NCBI GenBank assembly: GCA_003542955.1
Contig: DPJP01000202.1
Location: 4,788-23,281, forward strand
DNA length: 18,494 bases
Reading direction: 5' to 3'
Origin: Armatimonadota bacterium
GTDB lineage: Bacteria; Armatimonadota; Zipacnadia; Zipacnadales; UBA11051
The position numbers and the translations under genes were made by a program. Positions 14,279 through 18,494 of this stretch are shown here, in pieces. Numbering within the stretch: position 1 is the stretch's first letter; the number at the start of each line of letters is the position of its first letter. The notes below the pieces were generated by a model. That model had not been told where the DNA came from. It ran no database searches and was given only the letters and a program-made list of their open reading frames with translations.

Positions 14279-15222
14279 CTCCGCCGCAACCTCCTCACCA
14301 CGGACTTCAACTGCGTCCAGACCCACGCCCCGGAATGCTCGACGATCAGCAGCCCTGCGCGCGACCAGATACCCAGCCAGATCAGCCCCCGGCTCAGCGG
14401 ATTCCGCGCCAGGTGCTTGCTGTAGAGCCGGTGCATGCTCCGGTGCGTGCGGATGATCGTCCGGATCACGACCTGGCTCGTACTGCTCCCGATCGCATGG
14501 ATGATCGCCGGTTCGGGCGTGTAGAGCACCCCCCGGCCCGCATGGCGCATCCGGAAGCAGTAGTCGACATCCTCCGAGCCCCAGTAGAACTCCTCATCCA
14601 GCAGCCCAACCTCGGCCAGCGCCTCCCGCCGGATGAGCATACACGCGCCCGACACCCAATCAACCGCTCTGGCGTCGTTGTGATCCCAGTCGACCATGAG
14701 GTAGTCCTGTGGCGCCCGCGCGCCGGGGAACAGCTTCCCGAACGGGGTGTTGCGGTACACCGCTGCGGCAAAGGTCGGGAAGCGCCGCGCCGAGTACTGG
14801 AGGCTGCCGTCACGATTCAGCAGCTTCGGGCCGATGACCCCGGCCTCCGGGTGCGCATCGGCGAATCTCAGGAGCGTATCGAACGCGCCCTCGGGGACAA
14901 TCGTGTCGGGATTGAGCAGCAGGAAGTAGTCGGCATCCGCATCGGCCAGCGCCTGGTTGTTGGCCGCCGCGAAGCCCCGGTTGGCGGTATTGGCGATCAG
15001 CCTCACCTGCGGAAACCGCTCGCGGAGCATCTCCACCGTGCCGTCGCTCGAGGCATTATCGACAACCCACACCTCGAAGTCGCCGCCGTTGCCGGCATAG
15101 ACTGACTCCAGGCACACGCGGAGGTCATCGCTGACATTCCAGCTCACGATGATGACACACAGCCGCGTCCTGTTGCCCGCCTGATCGTTGTCTCCCACAG
15201 CCCCCTCGTCTCTGGTACTCAC
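14275..15222 (-). CDS. GT2 family glycosyltransferase, rhamnosyltransferase-like
   Basis: The 315-residue product has a GT-A fold of family 2: VIIVSWNVSDDLRVCLESV (24-41), VVDNASSDGTVEML (53-66), ANRGFAAANNQAL (80-92), the metal-binding NPDT (104-107), WVSGACMLIRREAL (189-202) and GSEDVDYCFRMRHAG (215-229) with the likely catalytic acidic residues, then IIHAIGSST. This pattern is common in rhamnosyl- and other deoxysugar transferases of O-antigen or exopolysaccharide synthesis, acting at the cytoplasmic membrane face. A basic helix at the C-terminus (VVRRLRRR) may help membrane contact. The GTG at 15222 has no clear ribosome binding site; a GTG at codon 9 (GAGGGG just upstream) is an alternative. 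It overlaps the ligase gene by 4 nt, supporting a shared glycan pathway, and is the first gene of the minus-strand run. Confidence 0.92.
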   Translation of the reverse strand: MSTRDEGAVGDNDQAGNRTRLCVIIVSWNVSDDLRVCLESVYAGNGGDFEVWVVDNASSDGTVEMLRERFPQVRLIANTANRGFAAANNQALADADADYFLLLNPDTIVPEGAFDTLLRFADAHPEAGVIGPKLLNRDGSLQYSARRFPTFAAAVYRNTPFGKLFPGARAPQDYLMVDWDHNDARAVDWVSGACMLIRREALAEVGLLDEEFYWGSEDVDYCFRMRHAGRGVLYTPEPAIIHAIGSSTSQVVIRTIIRTHRSMHRLYSKHLARNPLSRGLIWLGIWSRAGLLIVEHSGAWVWTQLKSVVRRLRRR

Positions 15223-15316
15223 CCGTGGAGGTCAGCGCAAGCTCGCGATGTCTGCGCGTAGGCAAGGATAGCGCTTGTGCTTCGGGAGCAACACTGAGCG
15301 CTGTCCGGCGCCTGGT

Positions 15317-15383
15317 GTGCGGATTGTCGAGTCGGCCGAGCAGCGTCCGACAGGACGCTCGAAGGCCGCCTGACAATTCGCAC
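15317..15383. repeat. 67-nt nested inverted repeat
   Basis: The outer arms gtgcggattgtc (15317-15328) and gacaattcgcac (15372-15383) pair over 12 positions with one G-T. Inside, cggcc (15333-15337) pairs with ggccg (15364-15368), and agcgtcc-gaca-ggacgct (15342-15359) is a perfect 7-bp hairpin. The element reads as a folded structure on either strand. It could be a structured RNA, a regulator site, or a small palindromic mobile-element remnant. Confidence 0.6.
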
Positions 15384-15446
15384 GGCCGTTGCGCCGCATC
15401 GTTCCGGCCCCCAATGTGCGTTCGCGGCCGTTCCTTATCGCGGGGT

Positions 15447-15493
15447 CTGGGGAACTCGCAGTTCCCCAGCGGGGCGTGGGGCAGCGCCCCACG
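15447..15493. repeat. Tandem REP-like hairpins
   Basis: ctggggaact-cgc-agttccccag (15447-15469) is a perfect 10-bp stem with a 3-nt loop. Five bases later cgtggggc-agc-gccccacg (15475-15493) is a perfect 8-bp stem, also with a 3-nt loop. The close pair of GC-rich palindromes outside genes is typical of REP/BIME-like interspersed elements. No T-run follows on either strand, so they are not standard terminators. Whether copies exist elsewhere cannot be seen from one window. Confidence 0.55.
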
Positions 15494-15548
15494 GTGTTCG
15501 CCGTGGTCGTAGCCGTCGCGGTCGTTGTGCCTACTTGCTGACGTGAGT

Positions 15549-18461
15549 ATGAGAGCCATGTGGATTGCATTCGCGCGACCAGTATTCCTGCTGCTGTTGC
15601 CTGTCGCCGGGCTGCTGTTGTGGCACTCGGCGCGCGACAGCTTTGCCGACCTGACGGGCACGCGCCTGCGCGTCGCCTGGGCCGCGCGGGTGCTGCTGAT
15701 GCTGTCTCTGATCATGGCGCTGGCCGGCATGCAGGTTGTTCGTCGCAGTGATGAGCTGGTTGTGGTGTTCGCGGTGGATGAGTCGTTCTCGGTGCCGCGG
15801 GAGGAGCGTACTCGGGCGCTTGACTTCATCCGCGAGGCGCTGGCGATGCGGCGCCCACAGGATCGCGGAGCGCTGGTCTACTTCGGGCGCGAGGCCTCCG
15901 TCGAGTCAGAGTCGCTGCGCCGTCCGGGCGATGTCCGTGATGTCGCCCGCACCGCCCCTACGCATACCGATATCGCCTCGGGCCTGCGACTGGCGCTGGG
16001 GCTCATCCCGCCCGGCGCCGCCGGCAAGGTCGTGCTGCTCTCTGACGGCAATGAGAACGTGGGTGCCGTTGCCGGGGAGTTGCTGCTGTCGCGGGCGAAC
16101 AAGGTGAGCGTCGATGTGGTGCCGCTGAGGACCCGGAAGGCGCAGGATGTGCTCGTCCGGGAGATCCACACGCCATCCGAGGCGCGGCGGGGGGAGCCGT
16201 TCCCCGTGCGCGTCGCCATCGAGGCCACACAGCCCACGGAGGCAACCGTCACGCTCATCATCGATGACGAACCGACGCAGACGCAGAGCGTGGCGCTCAG
16301 CGCGGGCGCATCATCTCTGCGGGTGCCCGTGCAGATCGCCGATCCGGGCTTCCACAAGGTGCAGGTGCTTATCGAGGGCGCCGGCGACCAGTGCCGCGAG
16401 AACGACCTGGGGATGAGCTTCGTGCGTGTCAAGGGCAAGCCGCGGGTGCTCATCGTCGACCAGGACCCCTCCGAGCTTGACGCCATCAGGCGCGGGCTGC
16501 GGGTGCAGGATGTCGAGGTCGAGGTCGGCGGGCCGGAGGCGCTCCCGATCAATGTCGCGGAGCTGGAGCGCTATGACAGCGTGTTCCTCTCTAACTACCC
16601 GGCCTACCGAATGACCCAGCACCAGATGACGATGCTCCGCGACTCGGTGAGAGACCTGGGCATCGGCCTGGGGATGATCGGGGGCGAGTACTCGTTCGGC
16701 GCGGGGGGCTACTACCGCACACCGATCGAAGAGGCGCTGCCGGTCACCATGGACATCAACAAGCAGCGCGTCTTCCCGGCGGCCGCCGTGCTGCTGGTGA
16801 TGGACACTTCCGGCAGCATGGGGATGATCGAGGACGGAGTGGAGAAGATACAACTTGCCGCGGAGGCAGCCTGCGCGGTGGTCGACCTGCTGCAGCCGTA
16901 TGACGCCGTCGGCTTCATCGCCTCGGATCCAAAGCCGACCGAGGTGCTGCCGCTGACGAAGTTGCAGAGCAAGGAGTCGGCGAAGACGACGCTGCGCTCC
17001 GTCGGCGCGGGTGGCGGCGGCATCGCCTGCTACCCGTCGCTGAGCGCGGCGTACAACGTGCTCAAGAGCAACTCATCCCCCATCCGCCATATCATCATGC
17101 TTGCCGATGGCAGCGACTGTGACGAGCAGGGCGGCTGCGTCGAGCTGGCGTCCCAGATGGCCTCGGAGAAGATCACACTCACCGCTATCGCGTTTGGCGA
17201 CGGACCGCATGTGCCGTTTCTCAAGCAGGTCGCGGCGGCCGGCGACGGGCAGTATTATCTGACCCAGTACGCTCGCGACCTGAAGAAGATATTCACCCGC
17301 GAGACGCTCACCGTGGCCAAGTCGGCGCTGATGGAGGAGCCGTTCAGGGCACAGCCGCAGGATGCCAGCCCCGTGACCTCCGGCATCGACTGGGGCAGCG
17401 CGCCGCCGCTCTTGGGCTATGTCGCCACCTCGCCCAAGGACCTCGCCCGCATGCCGCTTGTCTCGCATAAGCAGGACCCCGTGCTCGCGCACTGGCAGTA
17501 TGGCCTGGGCCGCAGCGTCGCCTTCACCTCCGATGCCAAGAACCACTGGGCGGCCCACTGGATGCAGTGGCCGGGCTTCGGGAAGTTCTGGGGGCAGGCG
17601 GTCCGCTACAGCCTCCGGCAGCTCTCGAGTGGTGTCCTCTACCCGCGCGTAGAGGCCGCCGGCGACGCGGCGATGATCGTCGTCGACGCCGTGGCGCAGG
17701 ATGGCGAGCTGCTCAGCGGGCTGGACATCCAGGCCAATGTCAACCTGCCGGATGGGAGCAGACGGCAGGTGCGGCTGGAGCAGACCGCCGCCGGCCGCTA
17801 CAGCGCGCAGGTGCAGACGCCCGTCAGCGGGCCGTATGTCGTCGGACTGACGGCGGAGGGTCCCGAGGGCTTCTCCGCCACGCAGACGGTCGGCTTCGCG
17901 ATGGCCTACCCGCCCGACTATGCCGATACCGAGCCCAACGACGCCCTGCTTGCCGGTATCGCCGAGCAGACGGGCGGCAGCGTCCTGACGGGTGCCGAGA
18001 CAGTTTTCACCCCGCCGGTGGAGGTCCCCACGGTGCCGATTGACATCTGGCGGCTGCTGCTGTGGATCGCCGCGGTGCTCTTGCCGATTGATGTGGGTGT
18101 GCGGCGGCTGCTCGTAACGCGCGATGATGTCGCCCGCGCGTTTGCGGCCGCCATGTCGGTTGTCGCTGCCGCGCGTGCGCGCCTGCGCCCCAGGCGCATC
18201 GAGGCGCCCTCGACGGCAGGTCATCTGCTTGACCACATCAAGGCGTCCCGTCCGGAGCGTCCTGTGGACGTGCCACGGATTGAGTTGGGCACCACGCGCA
18301 CCGGCCCGGACGCCGCCCGCCCGGCCGATGCGGACATCCCGCGCGTCGAGGAGCCTGTTGCTTCGGCATCATCGCGAGGGGATGGCAAGCCGGTCGCTGA
18401 CGGGGACACCTTCGGCCGGCTGCTGAAGAAGAAGCGCGAGCGGCGGGAGGAAGATGAGTGA
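15549..18461 (+). CDS. BatA-like membrane protein with two vWA domains and an amidotransferase-like domain
   Basis: The 970-residue product starts MRAMWIAFARPVFLLLLPVAG and has two N-terminal membrane helices of BatA type. A first vWA domain (about 73-190) has an intact MIDAS: DESFS from Asp77, the Thr of THTDIASGL, and LLSDGNEN. A beta-rich segment follows. Residues 296-405 resemble a class I amidotransferase fold (PRVLIVDQD, then GLGMIGGEYSFGAGGYY) but have no nucleophilic Cys. A second vWA domain (about 412-590) has DTSGS from Asp419 and MLADGSDC, but Ile492 where the MIDAS Thr is expected. A third helix begins at 831 (IDIWRLLLWIAAVLLPIDVGV), followed by a charged cytoplasmic tail. Most of the chain is probably periplasmic. 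Function is unknown; such proteins are often near MoxR ATPases. A TTG at 15525 and an ATG at 15558 are other starts. Confidence 0.87.
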   Translation: MRAMWIAFARPVFLLLLPVAGLLLWHSARDSFADLTGTRLRVAWAARVLLMLSLIMALAGMQVVRRSDELVVVFAVDESFSVPREERTRALDFIREALAMRRPQDRGALVYFGREASVESESLRRPGDVRDVARTAPTHTDIASGLRLALGLIPPGAAGKVVLLSDGNENVGAVAGELLLSRANKVSVDVVPLRTRKAQDVLVREIHTPSEARRGEPFPVRVAIEATQPTEATVTLIIDDEPTQTQSVALSAGASSLRVPVQIADPGFHKVQVLIEGAGDQCRENDLGMSFVRVKGKPRVLIVDQDPSELDAIRRGLRVQDVEVEVGGPEALPINVAELERYDSVFLSNYPAYRMTQHQMTMLRDSVRDLGIGLGMIGGEYSFGAGGYYRTPIEEALPVTMDINKQRVFPAAAVLLVMDTSGSMGMIEDGVEKIQLAAEAACAVVDLLQPYDAVGFIASDPKPTEVLPLTKLQSKESAKTTLRSVGAGGGGIACYPSLSAAYNVLKSNSSPIRHIIMLADGSDCDEQGGCVELASQMASEKITLTAIAFGDGPHVPFLKQVAAAGDGQYYLTQYARDLKKIFTRETLTVAKSALMEEPFRAQPQDASPVTSGIDWGSAPPLLGYVATSPKDLARMPLVSHKQDPVLAHWQYGLGRSVAFTSDAKNHWAAHWMQWPGFGKFWGQAVRYSLRQLSSGVLYPRVEAAGDAAMIVVDAVAQDGELLSGLDIQANVNLPDGSRRQVRLEQTAAGRYSAQVQTPVSGPYVVGLTAEGPEGFSATQTVGFAMAYPPDYADTEPNDALLAGIAEQTGGSVLTGAETVFTPPVEVPTVPIDIWRLLLWIAAVLLPIDVGVRRLLVTRDDVARAFAAAMSVVAAARARLRPRRIEAPSTAGHLLDHIKASRPERPVDVPRIELGTTRTGPDAARPADADIPRVEEPVASASSRGDGKPVADGDTFGRLLKKKRERREEDE

Positions 18462-18494
18462 GCGGGACATTCGGACTGTGTATGTCAACAACTG
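18454..18494 (+). CDS. Start of a gene cut by the right edge
   Basis: An ATG at 18454 has GGGAGG three bases upstream and overlaps the stop of the vWA gene by 8 nt. Only 13 codons are visible (MSERDIRTVYVNN), too few to assign a family. Position and ribosome binding site support a second gene of the plus-strand operon. Confidence 0.6.
   Translation, partial: MSERDIRTVYVNN

Larger units (their letters stand above)
15223..15548. other. 326-nt divergent intergenic region rich in inverted repeats
   Basis: No credible gene lies here. It should contain promoters for both divergent units, but I found no convincing -35/-10 pair. It does hold a nested three-tier hairpin (15317-15383) and two adjacent perfect hairpins (15447-15469, 15475-15493), followed by a further pairing ccacgg-tgttcg-ccgtgg (15489-15506) that competes with the second. 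Confidence 0.6.

Noticed and set aside
15265..15291. Minus-strand promoter TTGCTC-15-TATCCT before the glycosyltransferase
   Set aside because: Only half of the -35 matches and the 15-base spacer is short; too weak to list.
15370..15398. Plus-strand -35 CTGACA in the divergent region
   Set aside because: No acceptable -10 at a 16-18 base spacing (gccgca there), and the hexamer is part of the nested hairpin arm.
15125..15829. 234-codon minus-strand frame spanning the divergent region
   Set aside because: It covers the start of the glycosyltransferase and of the vWA gene, has no coding character and crosses all the hairpins.
1..18494. tRNA, rRNA, CRISPR array or insertion sequence
   Set aside because: No cloverleaf, rRNA stretch, regularly spaced repeat or transposase motif was seen on either strand.

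Overview
This GC-rich window (roughly two thirds G+C by eye) is bacterial and densely coded. One minus-strand run of thirteen intact genes plus one gene cut by the window edge fills positions 1-15222. A divergent plus-strand pair begins at about 15549. The conserved order aroQ - pepP/Q - efp - accB - accC - small membrane protein - nusB - xseA - xseB - dxs is the housekeeping cluster known from many Firmicutes and some deep-branching GC-rich phyla. The envelope genes (lipopolysaccharide-type ligase fused to TPRs, GT2 glycosyltransferase) and the BatA/vWA/amidotransferase-like protein suggest Armatimonadota, Planctomycetota or a similar lineage. That placement is an inference with low confidence; no rRNA or other decisive marker is present.

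Layout, in minus-strand transcription order from the right: a GT2 glycosyltransferase (15222-14275) overlaps an O-antigen-ligase/TPR fusion by ATGA. Then come aroQ and an Xaa-Pro peptidase, overlapping by GTGA. Next is a two-gene module of an unrecognised helical protein and a PIN-fold putative nuclease with a long Cys-containing insertion. It is closed by a hairpin terminator (8777-8799). A good sigma70-like promoter (8731-8759) follows at once and implies a leader of about 250 nt for efp. Then come accB, a type IV pilin-like protein, accC, a 58-codon membrane protein, nusB, xseA, xseB, dxs and a secreted TPR protein that runs off the left edge. Most junctions are overlaps or gaps under 110 nt, so transcription is probably polycistronic with internal entry points.

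The divergent intergenic region (15223-15548) is full of inverted repeats: a three-tier nested hairpin, then two REP-like perfect hairpins. To its right is a 970-residue membrane protein with two von Willebrand A domains around an amidotransferase-like domain, overlapping the start of another gene cut by the right edge.

Most notable: (1) the accB product has Arg107 where the biotin-accepting lysine should be, beside an apparently intact biotin carboxylase; (2) the PIN module between pepP and efp has a partner I cannot assign and is the best candidate for an undescribed system; (3) a pilin-like protein lacking Glu5 sits between accB and accC; (4) XseA carries a duplicated C-terminal LRRGY motif; (5) the intergenic regions contain unusual palindromic and potentially switching structures.
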